The translations under genes were made by a program, and so were the position numbers. Below are positions 7,510 to 16,526 of a DNA stretch of 64,000 bases, in pieces (position 1 is the stretch's first letter; each line of letters begins with the position of its first letter). Source of the DNA: OMPR01 sp965183835 (GTDB lineage: Bacteria; Pseudomonadota; Alphaproteobacteria; Rhodobacterales; Rhodobacteraceae); NCBI GenBank assembly GCA_965183835.1, contig CBCYME010000018.1:113012-177011 (forward strand), read 5' to 3'. The notes under the pieces were generated by a model, which saw nothing but the letters and a program-made list of their open reading frames with translations, had not been told where the DNA came from and made no database searches.

Positions 7510-8910
7510 ATGGCCACCCAAAAACTCTATGCGGGCGCAAAGCTGCGTGAGATGCGTACACGGCTAACGCTGACCCAGAAAGATTTTGCCGCCAAGCTTG
7601 GCGTTTCGTTGCCTTATCTCAATCAGATGGAAAACAACAACCGCCCGGTCTCGACCACGGTTGTTCTCGCACTTGCTCAAGAATTCGGCATGGATGTGAC
7701 CGAGCTGAGCACCGGTGACAGTGAGCGGCTGGTGTCTGACATGCGTGAAGCCCTTGCAGACCCAATTTTTTCTGATGCCATTCCCCCGCTGGCCGACCTG
7801 CGCCTGACCGCTTCAAACGCCCCTGCTTTGGCACGTGCATTCATCGAACTTCACAAAAGTTATCGACAGACCCATGAAAGGCTGGCCTCGCTTGACGAAG
7901 CTTTGGGACGCGAAGATGCGCAAATCCAAAGCTCCCCCTGGGAGGAAGTGCGCGATTTCTTTCACTACTGTGACAACTACATCGATGCGGTTGATCGGGC
8001 TGCCGAGCGCTTTTCAGAACGCGCTACCCCAAATGGCGGCATACGCGCCGCCGCCTTTGAACGCCTGACAGGAATGGGGATCCGCATCGAGTTGAGCGAT
8101 ACGCCGACGCTGCGTAGTTACGACAGCGTGACGCGCACCCTCCGCCTGTCGTCCCGCATCGCCCCTCAAACTCAACTCTTTCAATTACTTCTGCAAGTGG
8201 CCCTACTCAGCCAGGATAAGCTGCTTGAGGCCACTCTTGATTTTGCGCGCTTTCAGAGTGAAGAGGCCCGCTCCATCGCCAAGATCGGATTGGCCAACTA
8301 TTTCGCGGGCGCGGCCCTCATGCCCTACACACAGCTGTTAAACGCCGCCAAAGAAAGCCGCCATGATTTAGAAGTGCTGAGCACGCGGTTCGGGGCCTCG
8401 GTCGAACAGGTGGCGCATCGCCTCTCGACCCTGCAGCGCCCCGGGGCTAAGGGTATTCCGTTTTTCTTTGTCCGCGTCGATCAAGCCGGTACCATCACCA
8501 AACGACACTCGGCAACACGTTTGCAATTTGCCCGGTTCGGCGGCGCCTGCCCGTTGTGGAACGTACATCGGGCCTTTGAAACGCCCGGGCATTTCCTACG
8601 ACAGCTTGCAGAAACGCCTGATGGCATTCGCTATATTTCCCTTGCGCGGGATGTGTCGAAACCCGGAGGATCATTTGGCGCGCCAGTGCGCCGATATGCC
8701 ATCGCTTTAGGGTGCGAAGTTCGCCATGCCGATGCCCTAGTCTATGCAGACAACATGGATGTGTCCAACGACAGCGCCTACGAGCCCATCGGGATTTCGT
8801 GCCGTATCTGTGAACGCAAAACCTGCCATCAGCGCTCTGTTCCACCGTTGGAACGACGGTTAACCATCAATGCAGATCAACGCAGTATCCTGCCCTATGA
8901 GGTGAATTAA
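7510..8910 (+). CDS. pccR: Short-chain fatty acyl-CoA regulator, PccR-like
   Basis: 466 aa, the usual ScfR length. N-terminal Xre-type helix-turn-helix (LREMRTRLTLTQKDFAAKLG, SLPYLNQMENNNRPVS, about residues 10-60), a central ImmA/IrrE-related (DUF955) region, and a C-terminal DUF2083 region with a Cys cluster (ISCRICERKTCHQRS). In R. sphaeroides PccR controls propionyl-CoA carboxylase genes; adjacency to pccB supports the same role here. ATG 7510 is preferred because AAAGG precedes it; an upstream in-frame TTG at 7495 lies within the operator-like box. Ligand presumed to be an acyl-CoA (family knowledge). Confidence 0.88.
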   Translation: MATQKLYAGAKLREMRTRLTLTQKDFAAKLGVSLPYLNQMENNNRPVSTTVVLALAQEFGMDVTELSTGDSERLVSDMREALADPIFSDAIPPLADLRLTASNAPALARAFIELHKSYRQTHERLASLDEALGREDAQIQSSPWEEVRDFFHYCDNYIDAVDRAAERFSERATPNGGIRAAAFERLTGMGIRIELSDTPTLRSYDSVTRTLRLSSRIAPQTQLFQLLLQVALLSQDKLLEATLDFARFQSEEARSIAKIGLANYFAGAALMPYTQLLNAAKESRHDLEVLSTRFGASVEQVAHRLSTLQRPGAKGIPFFFVRVDQAGTITKRHSATRLQFARFGGACPLWNVHRAFETPGHFLRQLAETPDGIRYISLARDVSKPGGSFGAPVRRYAIALGCEVRHADALVYADNMDVSNDSAYEPIGISCRICERKTCHQRSVPPLERRLTINADQRSILPYEVN

Positions 8911-8938
8911 CCTCCAACAACGATGATCTTGCAGACAC

Positions 8939-8961
8939 AAAAAAGGGGGCCGTCGGCCCCC
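8939..8961 (-). terminator. Terminator after the DUF465 gene
   Basis: GGGGGCC, a 3-nt loop and GGCCCCC (8945-8961). On the - strand the stem is followed by a run of T. It ends the transcript of the gene at 8985-9224 and lies just past the end of the convergent regulator gene. Confidence 0.75.
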
Positions 8962-8984
8962 GATCTCTTAAAATTATTAGCAAA

Positions 8985-9224
8985 TCAAGCTTTCGCCAGA
9001 ATGCCCCAGATCTCGTCTTTCAGAGCCGAGCGTTTTTTGCGCAGATCTACCTCTGCCAGCTCTTCGATCGGCTCAACATTGGTTTCGGCGCGGTGCACAG
9101 CACGGTTCACCTCATGATACTCATCCGCCAGCTTGGCAAAATGCGCATCAGACTGTTTCAGCTCACTCATCGCGGTCACTTTGTCTGGGAATTCTTCTGC
9201 CAGTTCATGGGGGGTATGAGACAT
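8985..9224 (-). CDS. YdcH-family (DUF465) small coiled-coil protein
   Basis: 79 aa, all helical and charged. It begins MSHTPHELAEEFPDKVTAM and continues FAKLADEYHEVNRAVHRAE, then a second helix rich in Glu/Lys ending KKRSALKDEIWGIL. This matches DUF465/YdcH, small helical-hairpin proteins of unknown function. No signal peptide. Monocistronic with its own terminator. Confidence 0.85.
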   Translation of the reverse strand: MSHTPHELAEEFPDKVTAMSELKQSDAHFAKLADEYHEVNRAVHRAETNVEPIEELAEVDLRKKRSALKDEIWGILAKA

Positions 9225-9328
9225 CTGTTCGCTCCTTATTTTCGGTTTCGAACACAGGCTAGGACAGCCAGCCGCCGCCCACTTTGACGCGGATCAAATT
9301 CGCACCCCAAACCCCACTTTTTTCGCAC

Positions 9329-9976
9329 CTATCTGTAGGCAGCCCGCCAGCCTTTGCGACGGGCCTCAGCAGCAGTACAAAACCACCGTTCGCCCTTTTG
9401 TTCGCTGATCCGCGTGCGCGCATAAAACTGCTGTCCCGGCACATGAAAAATCCGCTCCCCGCTTGAGGAAATATTGCCTTTGATCTGACAGACCCGCTCC
9501 CGTTTTGGCGCGCGTTGACTGGCGCGATAGACCCATGGCGGGTCAACACGCCCCGCGTGAATGCCACGCTGCTGCGCAATCGCGGACTGTTCAGTCCCGA
9601 TATAAGCGGCTGAGTATTTTCTGAACGCAAACGCCAGCCCCCGCGCCACCAAATCCTGCCCGGCATCCAACCCATTCACCGAACACCGTGCGACGGTCCG
9701 ACCATAGCGATCTTGCGTTATTGCCTCGCATTTCGCCTGCTGGCCTTCGTATTGCGCCCGAGTTTTCTGGGTCGCCCACGCGCCACAATTCCACCCCGCG
9801 CCATCGCGCCGCTGACAAGGTTGACCAGCCTCTGGGGCGTCAATCCCATGCAAGCGTACACGCACCGCCCCCACATCCCAGGTATCAGTGTCAACAATCC
9901 GAACAGGACCAGAGAATTCAGCACTGGCCCCCAGAGGGGCCAACGCTAAAATCAAACAAAAATAATATCTTAGCAT
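9329..9976 (-). CDS. Secreted thermonuclease-family (SNase) protein
   Basis: 215 aa with a signal peptide (MLRYYFCLILALAPLGASA). The staphylococcal-nuclease fold follows: VRIVDTDTW, VRVRLHGIDAPEAGQPC (first catalytic Arg and Asp), then DRYGRTVARC and LDAGQDLVARGLAFAF. A C-terminal domain of about 55 residues with two Cys (RVCQIKGNISSSGERIFHVP, then WFCTAAEARRKGWRAA) is common in this bacterial subgroup. It probably degrades nucleic acids in the periplasm or outside. Downstream of betA on the same strand, separated by a hairpin. Confidence 0.82.
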   Translation of the reverse strand: MLRYYFCLILALAPLGASAEFSGPVRIVDTDTWDVGAVRVRLHGIDAPEAGQPCQRRDGAGWNCGAWATQKTRAQYEGQQAKCEAITQDRYGRTVARCSVNGLDAGQDLVARGLAFAFRKYSAAYIGTEQSAIAQQRGIHAGRVDPPWVYRASQRAPKRERVCQIKGNISSSGERIFHVPGQQFYARTRISEQKGERWFCTAAEARRKGWRAAYR

Positions 9977-9985
9977 AGGTCAGAT

Positions 9986-10007
9986 ATGCGCGGCCAAAGC
10001 CGCGCAT
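9986..10007 (-). other. Hairpin between betA and the nuclease gene
   Basis: Perfect 9-bp stem ATGCGCGGC / GCCGCGCAT with a four-base loop. There is no T-run after it on the - strand, so it is a weak terminator, attenuator or mRNA-stability element. Confidence 0.45.
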
Positions 10008-10030
10008 TCAACCACAGTTGTTAAGAAAGG

Positions 10031-11689
10031 TTAACGCTGCGCGGTTTCCCACTCAGGGTGAATCCATGGCTGATCATTGGCGCGCGCCAATGGGTCTTTG
10101 CCCAGCAAATGGTCCGACATTTTTTCACCCACCATGATCGACGGCGCATTCAAATTGCCGTTGGTGATCCGGGGAAAGATCGAACTGTCGGCAACCCGCA
10201 ATCCGTCAACACCAATCACGCGCCCCTCAGGGTCGACAACTGCATTCTTGTCATCCGCACGCCCCATCCGGCAGGTCCCACAGGGGTGATAGGCGCTTTC
10301 GGCGTGTTCTTTGATAAACCCGTTCAACTCATCATCGCTTTGCAGCGCATCCCCCGGCTGGATTTCATGCCCGGCAAAAGGCTTGAACGCCTCTTGACCA
10401 AAAATCTCGCGCGTCATGCGAATGCAGGTGCGGAAATCTTCCCAATCCTGTTCTTTACTCATGTAGTTGAATTGGATCTTGGGCGCATCTTCGGCCCTGT
10501 TGGACCGCAGCGTCACTGCCCCGCGTGCTTCCGATCGCATTGGCCCAACATGGGCTTGGAATCCGTGCCCTTCGGCTGCGGCCTTGCCATCATAGCGCAC
10601 CGCGATCGGCAAGAAATGGTATTGAACGTCGGGATACGGAATGCCCGGTTTTGAGCGCAAGAATGCAGCACTTTCGAATTGGTTCGACGCCCCTAACCCG
10701 GTCTTGGTGAACAACCATTGCGCCCCAATCACACCTTTGGAAATGAGGTTCCAATGCTTGTACAACGTGATGGGTTGAATGGCTTTCTGCTGGATGTAAA
10801 GTTCAAGATGGTCCTGCAGGTTTGAGCCCACTCCGGGGCGATCTGCGATCACGTCGATACCGTGTTCTGCCAGATGTGCCCCCGCACCGATCCCCGACAA
10901 CATCAACAGTTTCGGCGAGTTGATCGACGAGGACGCAAGCACCACTTCACGACGGGCCCGGATCACCTCGGTCTTACCACCGCGGGTGATTTCGACGCCA
11001 ACCGCACGCCCCTCTTCCATCACCACGCGCGTGGCCAATCCATTCACCAGATCACAATTGGGGCGTTTCAAAGCAGGCCGCAAATACGCATTTGCCGCAG
11101 ACCAGCGCCGCCCCTTATAGACGGTCTGCTCCATCGGGCCAAAGCCTTCTTGCTTTTCGCCGTTGTAATCGTTGGTGATTTCGTATCCGGCCTGTTGGCC
11201 AGCGTCCACAAACGCCTTGAACAACGGGTTGGATCGGGGTCCACGCGTGACATGCAACGGACCATCCGTACCGCGCCAAGTCGGATCACCGCCATGCCCG
11301 CCGTCATCCCAGCTTTCCATCCGTTTGTAATACGGCAGCACGTCGGCATAGGACCAGCCATCGGCGCCCATGTCGGCCCAATGGTCAAAATCCATGGCGT
11401 GCCCACGCACATAAACCATGCCGTTGATCGAAGACGATCCGCCTATGACTTTTCCACGTGGACACACAAGCCGACGCCCGCCCAAATGTGGTTCAGGTTC
11501 TGACTGATATCCCCAGTCATAGCGCGACATATTCATAGGGTAGCTCAGCGCGGCTGGCATCTGAATAAACGGGCCGGCATCGGTGCCGCCGAATTCAATC
11601 ACCAACACCGAGGACCCCGCCTCGCTCAGCCGATAGGCCATAGCACAACCGGCGGATCCGGCCCCTACGATGACAAAATCTGCTTCCAT
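10031..11689 (-). CDS. betA: Choline dehydrogenase (GMC oxidoreductase)
   Basis: Oxidises choline to betaine aldehyde, possibly on to glycine betaine, at the membrane. 552 aa from ATG 11689 (MEADFVIVGAGSAGCAMAY), chosen because AGGAG lies 9 nt upstream and the FAD-binding GxGxxG motif then starts at the usual place. Further GMC signatures: PRGKVIGGSSSINGMVYVRG, SSSINSPKLLMLSGIG, and the active-site region ESAYHPCGTCRMG with the catalytic His. Last gene of a betI-betC-betA set. No betB (betaine aldehyde dehydrogenase) is present in the operon or the window. Confidence 0.92.
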   Translation of the reverse strand: MEADFVIVGAGSAGCAMAYRLSEAGSSVLVIEFGGTDAGPFIQMPAALSYPMNMSRYDWGYQSEPEPHLGGRRLVCPRGKVIGGSSSINGMVYVRGHAMDFDHWADMGADGWSYADVLPYYKRMESWDDGGHGGDPTWRGTDGPLHVTRGPRSNPLFKAFVDAGQQAGYEITNDYNGEKQEGFGPMEQTVYKGRRWSAANAYLRPALKRPNCDLVNGLATRVVMEEGRAVGVEITRGGKTEVIRARREVVLASSSINSPKLLMLSGIGAGAHLAEHGIDVIADRPGVGSNLQDHLELYIQQKAIQPITLYKHWNLISKGVIGAQWLFTKTGLGASNQFESAAFLRSKPGIPYPDVQYHFLPIAVRYDGKAAAEGHGFQAHVGPMRSEARGAVTLRSNRAEDAPKIQFNYMSKEQDWEDFRTCIRMTREIFGQEAFKPFAGHEIQPGDALQSDDELNGFIKEHAESAYHPCGTCRMGRADDKNAVVDPEGRVIGVDGLRVADSSIFPRITNGNLNAPSIMVGEKMSDHLLGKDPLARANDQPWIHPEWETAQR

Positions 11690-11787
11690 TTCTTTGGCTC
11701 CTGGCAAGCCCACCGGTATCGCCCCCAACTTAGGGGCGTTCATTTCGTGTTGGTCCCGGCGGGATTATGGTTATTTAGGTCGAGAGG

Positions 11788-13296
11788 TTACTCACCGCGT
11801 GGAAAGCGTTTATCTTCCTCTAGATTGTCGAGATTCATGTGGTTGCGCATGTACCGCTCCGAGGCTTTTTGCAGCGGCTGGTAATCCCATGGATAATACC
11901 CCCCCTGCCGCAATGCCTCATACACGACCCAACGACGGGCCTGACTTGCGCGCACGTCGGTATCGAATTGATCCAAGTCCCAACGCGCCTCTGATTTGGC
12001 TTTGATCGTGGCCAGTGTCCCGGCGTGCGCTGGATCATCTGCAAGGTTCGACAACTCGTGTGGATCGTTTTCCAAATTGAACAGCTGATCCGGGTCAAGA
12101 GCGCATCGGTTGTATTTCCAAGGACCATACCGCAACGAAACCAAAGGCGCATAAGATGCCTCGGCCGCGTATTCGATGGTCACTGGCTCTGTGCGCTCTT
12201 CGCCTTTGGCCAACGGCACAAGATTTTGACCATCGGTCCATGGGGCGATCTCGGCCATATCCACACCGGCCAATGCCCCCAAGGTCGGGGTCACATCCAG
12301 CGTCGACACTGGCGTATCTATGCGACCAACTGGCAGATCAGGTGCAGAAATCATCAAAGGCACCCGCGCAGAGCCATCATAAAAGCTCATCTTGAACCAC
12401 AATCCGCGCTCGCCCAACATATCCCCGTGATCGGACACAAACAGGATGATCGCCTCTTGCCGGGTGGTTTCCAACACGTTCAGGATCTCACCGATCTTGT
12501 CATCAAGGTATGAAATGTTGGCAAAATAGGCCCGGCGTGAACGGCGGATATCTTCTTCGGTAATATTGAAAGTGCGCCAGTCATTTGCATCAAAGATACG
12601 CTGGGCGTGGGGATCGTGATCTTCATAGTCCATCGCCGGAACTTTTGGCAGCAGATGTTCGCAATCTTCGTACAGATCCCAGTACTTTTTGCGTGCCACA
12701 TAGGGATCGTGCGGATGGGTAAAGCTGACGGTCAGCGCCCAGGGCCGATCATCCAACCCACGCGACAGTTCGTACAATTTCGCGGTCGCATTGTACGCAA
12801 CTTCGTCATCGTACTCCATCTGGTTGGAGGTTTCCGCAACCCCTGCCCCAGTGACCGAGCCCATATTGTGATACCACCAATCAATCCGCTCACCTGGCTT
12901 GCGGTAATCTGGCGTCCAGCCGAAATCAGCCGGGTAAATGTCGGTTGTCAGGCGATCCTCAAACCCGTGCATCTGATCCGGTCCGACAAAGTGCATTTTG
13001 CCCGACAAACAAGTGTAATACCCTGCCCGGCGCAGATGGTGCGCATAGGTGGGAATATCCGAGCGGAACTCGGCGGCGTTGTCATAGACGCCTGTGCGCG
13101 ATGGCAACTGCCCCGACATAAAAGACGCCCGCCCCGGCGCGCACAAAGGTGACGCAGTGTAAGCATTTGCAAAGCGCGCGGATTGAGCGGCGAGCTTTTT
13201 CAGATTCGGCGCATGCAGCCAATCCGCTGGTCCATCTGGAAACAAGGTTCCATTTAACTGATCAACCATCAGAATCAGAATATTGGGTTGGCTCAT
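11788..13296 (-). CDS. betC: Choline sulfatase
   Basis: Hydrolyses choline-O-sulfate to choline and sulfate (cytoplasm). 502 aa. The sulfatase signature LCAPGRASFMSGQLPSR places the cysteine to be matured to formylglycine at position 52; metal ligands ILMVDQLN at the N-terminus and FVSDHGDMLGERG near the middle are present. The C-terminal tail ending RYMRNHMNLDNLEEDKRFPR is typical of BetC. The start overlaps the betI stop by four bases, so the two are translationally coupled. Feeds the choline dehydrogenase encoded just downstream. Confidence 0.93.
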   Translation of the reverse strand: MSQPNILILMVDQLNGTLFPDGPADWLHAPNLKKLAAQSARFANAYTASPLCAPGRASFMSGQLPSRTGVYDNAAEFRSDIPTYAHHLRRAGYYTCLSGKMHFVGPDQMHGFEDRLTTDIYPADFGWTPDYRKPGERIDWWYHNMGSVTGAGVAETSNQMEYDDEVAYNATAKLYELSRGLDDRPWALTVSFTHPHDPYVARKKYWDLYEDCEHLLPKVPAMDYEDHDPHAQRIFDANDWRTFNITEEDIRRSRRAYFANISYLDDKIGEILNVLETTRQEAIILFVSDHGDMLGERGLWFKMSFYDGSARVPLMISAPDLPVGRIDTPVSTLDVTPTLGALAGVDMAEIAPWTDGQNLVPLAKGEERTEPVTIEYAAEASYAPLVSLRYGPWKYNRCALDPDQLFNLENDPHELSNLADDPAHAGTLATIKAKSEARWDLDQFDTDVRASQARRWVVYEALRQGGYYPWDYQPLQKASERYMRNHMNLDNLEEDKRFPRGE

Positions 13297-13865
13297 TGTC
13301 CCGCCTCGATCATAGTATTCAACACACGCAGTGCGTGATTTACGGCAAGTTGGGGCTCTTCGGGTGCGCCAAGGGCTGCGCGAATATAAAGCCCATCGAT
13401 CAGAGCGATCATGTTCTCGGCATTCTCAACCGGATCCACGACTAGCGGGCGCAAAGCGTTCACCAGATTGGAGCGCATCCGCGCCTGATAAATCTGCCAA
13501 AGGCGCAATGCGTCATCATTCGTTTGGGCCAGAACATAGAAAGTCATCCAAGCCGCAACGACATCGGGGGTAAAACAGGAGGGCGCAAAACAAGCACGGA
13601 TAATGGCCTGCGCCCGCTCGTGTTTCGGCGCTGTGTTTAGTTCTTCCCGCGTTTCTGCGCCGAAATCAGACAAAATCCGTCGCATAGCAGCCAGAAAGAT
13701 CTGATCTTTGCCGCCAAAGTAATGATGCGCAAGCGCGCTAGATATCCCGGCCCGTTTGGCAATTTGGCTGACGGTTACATCCAGAGACTTGGTTACACCC
13801 AGCTCAGCAATCGTCGCGCGAACGATCGCATCCCGCCGAATTGGCTCCATTCCAAGTTTTGGCAT
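13293..13865 (-). CDS. betI: TetR-family repressor of the bet operon
   Basis: 190 aa. N-terminal TetR helix-turn-helix VTVSQIAKRAGISSALAHHY followed by FGGKDQIFLAAMRRIL, a good match to BetI; the C-terminal ligand domain begins around residue 60. BetI represses bet genes and is released by choline. First gene of the operon, with a palindromic operator candidate 44 bases upstream. An ATGA overlap joins it to betC. Confidence 0.9.
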   Translation of the reverse strand: MPKLGMEPIRRDAIVRATIAELGVTKSLDVTVSQIAKRAGISSALAHHYFGGKDQIFLAAMRRILSDFGAETREELNTAPKHERAQAIIRACFAPSCFTPDVVAAWMTFYVLAQTNDDALRLWQIYQARMRSNLVNALRPLVVDPVENAENMIALIDGLYIRAALGAPEEPQLAVNHALRVLNTMIEAGQ

Positions 13866-13908
13866 TCCGCCCTCCGCGATTACATTCCATAAACGCTAGG
13901 GGTTTTTT

Positions 13909-13922
13909 ATTGACTCGTCAAT
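13909..13922. promoter_or_regulatory. BetI operator candidate
   Basis: ATTGACTCGTCAAT: arms ATTGAC and GTCAAT around a two-base centre. It resembles the TTGA-N-TCAA core of known BetI boxes and lies upstream of betI within an AT-rich segment (TTTTTTATTGAC) that may include promoter elements. Confidence 0.65.
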
Positions 13923-13955
13923 CAAAGAACTGATCAGCTCTCCCAAACCCTCGCT

Positions 13956-14867
13956 TCAGAGCTTGGGCGCGATGCTGTGTGGCGTGAGCGCGCGGCGCTT
14001 TAGGACGGCTTCGCGCCACGTGATAAAGCTGACAGAGGCCAAGATCAGGCTGCCCCCCGCCACGACCCAGATATCGACGCCCTCGTCAAACACCAACGCG
14101 CCGAGCAGCGTGGCCCAGATCAACTGCAAAAACGTGACGGGTTGGGTGACCGCCACAGGCGCGGATTGCAACGCTAATGTCATGAAATAGTGCCCAGCCG
14201 TCGCAAAGCAGGCAACAACAAAAAGCACCCCGACATCTGACCAGCTGGGTGGTGTCCAAACCGCAATTGCAAAGGGGGTCAGTGCGATCGTGACCCAAAC
14301 GGACAGCATGGTCAAAACCACGGCTGGGTGGACCTCATCCACAGTGACCTTGGCCAACAGGTAGGAGCCCCCCAATAACAAAGCCGTCGCCAGCATCGCG
14401 AGGTGACCCGGTGAAATCTCACGAAACCCCGGACGCAGAATAATCGCAGCCCCAATCACCGCAACGACCACGGCTGAAATCCGGCGCAAGGCCAGCTTTT
14501 CCCCCAAAAAGATAACCGCCCCCAGGGTCACGTAAACTGGGGTCAGGTAGTTCATAGCGGTCACCTCGGCCAATGGGATTTGCGTCATGGCAAAGAACCA
14601 CAGCATGACCCCAACCGCGTGAATCGCCCCACGAATACTGAACAACGCCCAATGTCTGGGCGTCAGTTTTGCATTCATCAACGGGCGAATGGCTGGCAGC
14701 ACAAACACCAACCCCAGCGCATAACGCAGAAACGACGACTGTATCGGATGCAGGCTTGTCCCGAGTGATTTAACCAATGCGGTCATCACAACAAAGCTAA
14801 ACCCAGCTGCGAGCATCCACATCATTCCCGCAAGGGGCCGAGGTTCAGAAGTGATGGTTGTTGTCAT
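13956..14867 (-). CDS. EamA/DMT-family transporter
   Basis: 303 aa from ATG 14867 (a TTG at 14903 is less likely). Ten predicted membrane helices in two EamA repeats; the first contains FAMTQIPLAEVTAMNYLTPV and FLGEKLALRRISAV, the second ALQSAPVAVTQPVTFLQLIW. Such proteins usually export amino acids or other metabolites; the substrate cannot be told. It follows the LysE-type exporter gene on the same strand with 40 bp between, and may share its transcript. Confidence 0.85.
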   Translation of the reverse strand: MTTTITSEPRPLAGMMWMLAAGFSFVVMTALVKSLGTSLHPIQSSFLRYALGLVFVLPAIRPLMNAKLTPRHWALFSIRGAIHAVGVMLWFFAMTQIPLAEVTAMNYLTPVYVTLGAVIFLGEKLALRRISAVVVAVIGAAIILRPGFREISPGHLAMLATALLLGGSYLLAKVTVDEVHPAVVLTMLSVWVTIALTPFAIAVWTPPSWSDVGVLFVVACFATAGHYFMTLALQSAPVAVTQPVTFLQLIWATLLGALVFDEGVDIWVVAGGSLILASVSFITWREAVLKRRALTPHSIAPKL

Positions 14868-14907
14868 ACAAACGGTTGAACACCCAATCGCGGCCGGGGG
14901 CAAGACT

Positions 14908-15513
14908 TCACATGGTAACTAATTTCAGGGCAATGCCCCACATCGTCAACCCGATTACCGCATCCAACACTTGCCATGCCTTTGGACGCGCAAAAACGGG
15001 GGCCAACAATCTTGCGCCATACCCAAGCGCAAAGAAGAACACAAAACTGGAGGTCATCGCACCAAGTGCAAAGCTGAGCCGATCATCATACTGCGCCGAA
15101 ATTGAGCCAATCAACACGACGGTATCCAAATAGACATGCGGGTTCAGCCACGTGAAAGCCAGCACCGTCAACAATACAGTCCTGAGCGGCGTCGTGCCCC
15201 CATTGCGCGGGTCCGCCTCTAACCCCGCATGACTGCGCCACGCACTGATCAAACTGCGGGTACCGTACCAGATCAAGAACGCCGCCCCGCCATATCGCAT
15301 CACCGTTTCAAAGCCGGGAACCATCTGCGCCAGTGAACCAAAGCCCGCGACACCTGCCGCAATCAAAATCGCATCGGAGATCGCGCAGGTCAGAACAACA
15401 GGCAACACATGCTCATGGCGTAACCCCTGACGCAGGACAAATGCGTTTTGCGCCCCAATGGCAAGGATCAAGCTGAATCCCAAGGCAAATCCGGGAAAGA
15501 AAGAGTAGGTCAT
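14908..15513 (-). CDS. argO: LysE/ArgO-type basic amino acid exporter
   Basis: 201 aa, about six membrane helices. It starts with FALGFSLILAIGAQNAFVLR, the LysE-family signature, and has AFTWLNPHVYLDTVVLIGS in the middle, both characteristic of ArgO (YggA). It should export arginine or lysine. Divergent from an ArgP/LysG-like LysR regulator 89 bp away, the classical arrangement in which ArgP activates the exporter gene when the amino acid is abundant. Confidence 0.88.
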   Translation of the reverse strand: MTYSFFPGFALGFSLILAIGAQNAFVLRQGLRHEHVLPVVLTCAISDAILIAAGVAGFGSLAQMVPGFETVMRYGGAAFLIWYGTRSLISAWRSHAGLEADPRNGGTTPLRTVLLTVLAFTWLNPHVYLDTVVLIGSISAQYDDRLSFALGAMTSSFVFFFALGYGARLLAPVFARPKAWQVLDAVIGLTMWGIALKLVTM

Positions 15514-15602
15514 GTGCGCTCCGCTCAGTAGGCCGTCATTTGACTACGACCTATCGACAGGATAATCCAATTAAAGATACTGACACAGATTAAGGATTGC
15601 TA

Positions 15603-16487
15603 ATGCAGTTCGATCCCCAGCACCTGTCTGCCCTGTCCGCCATTCTGCAACGAGGCAGCTTCGAAGCCGCCGCCGCAGACCTGTCGGTGACCCCGTCAGC
15701 GATTTCCCAACGGATCAAAGCCTTGGAAGACCGAGTCGGGGTGGCCCTTATCAATCGCGCCACGCCCTGCACGGGCACACCCGCAGGCATTCGCCTTGCA
15801 AAACACGCCGAAGACGTCGGGTTGCTTGAAGCGCAATTGAGCAGAGAGCTGTCGTTGGATGTGGCTCCCGGCCCTACACGCCTGAAAATCGCGGTCAGCG
15901 CAGATTCACTTGCCACGTGGTTTGTGGCGGCGATGGCTGCGATCCCGGATGTGCTGTTTGATCTAGTAATCGATGATCAGGACTATTCAGCTGATTGGCT
16001 CAGACGCGGAGAGGTGAGCGCGGCTATCAGCGCAACGACGAAACCCGTGACCGGGTGTGACGTGATCCCCTTGGGCAAGATGCGGTACATCGCAACAGCT
16101 AGTCCCAGCTATATGGAACAATGGTTTCCCGATGGGGTGACAGCACCTCGATTGGCGCAGGCTCCCTGTCTGACCTTTAACGCCAAAGATGGGTTACAAA
16201 AGGCCTGGATCGACGCGCAATTTGGGCGCCGCATCTCTCCGCCATCGCATTTTTTGCCATCCACACAGGCGTTTGTAGATGCGGCACGGTTGGGACTTGG
16301 CTGGGGCATGAACCCGGCACAATTGGTACGCGGCCCGATCCGCAATGGCCGTTTGGTTCCGTTGATCGCAAACAGCCCGTTGGACGTGCCACTGACATGG
16401 CAAGTCAGCCGTATCATGGCCCCGGTGTTGCAACCATTGACACAAGCCGTATGCGCCGCTGCATCCAAAGGGTTGATCCCAGCCTGA
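15603..16487 (+). CDS. argP: LysR-type regulator, ArgP/LysG family
   Basis: 294 aa. N-terminal winged helix-turn-helix: LSALSAILQRGSFEAAAADL, SVTPSAISQRIKALEDRVG. The short ALINRATPCTGTPAGIRLAK segment after the helix-turn-helix is typical of the ArgP (IciA) group. The rest is the ligand-binding domain. ATG at 15603; a TTG two codons earlier is unlikely. Divergent partner of the argO-like exporter, which it most likely activates in response to Arg/Lys. Confidence 0.87.
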   Translation: MQFDPQHLSALSAILQRGSFEAAAADLSVTPSAISQRIKALEDRVGVALINRATPCTGTPAGIRLAKHAEDVGLLEAQLSRELSLDVAPGPTRLKIAVSADSLATWFVAAMAAIPDVLFDLVIDDQDYSADWLRRGEVSAAISATTKPVTGCDVIPLGKMRYIATASPSYMEQWFPDGVTAPRLAQAPCLTFNAKDGLQKAWIDAQFGRRISPPSHFLPSTQAFVDAARLGLGWGMNPAQLVRGPIRNGRLVPLIANSPLDVPLTWQVSRIMAPVLQPLTQAVCAAASKGLIPA

Positions 16488-16526
16488 GCAGCCCCAATAA
16501 TGGGGAACCCCATCGGAGATCTGTGC

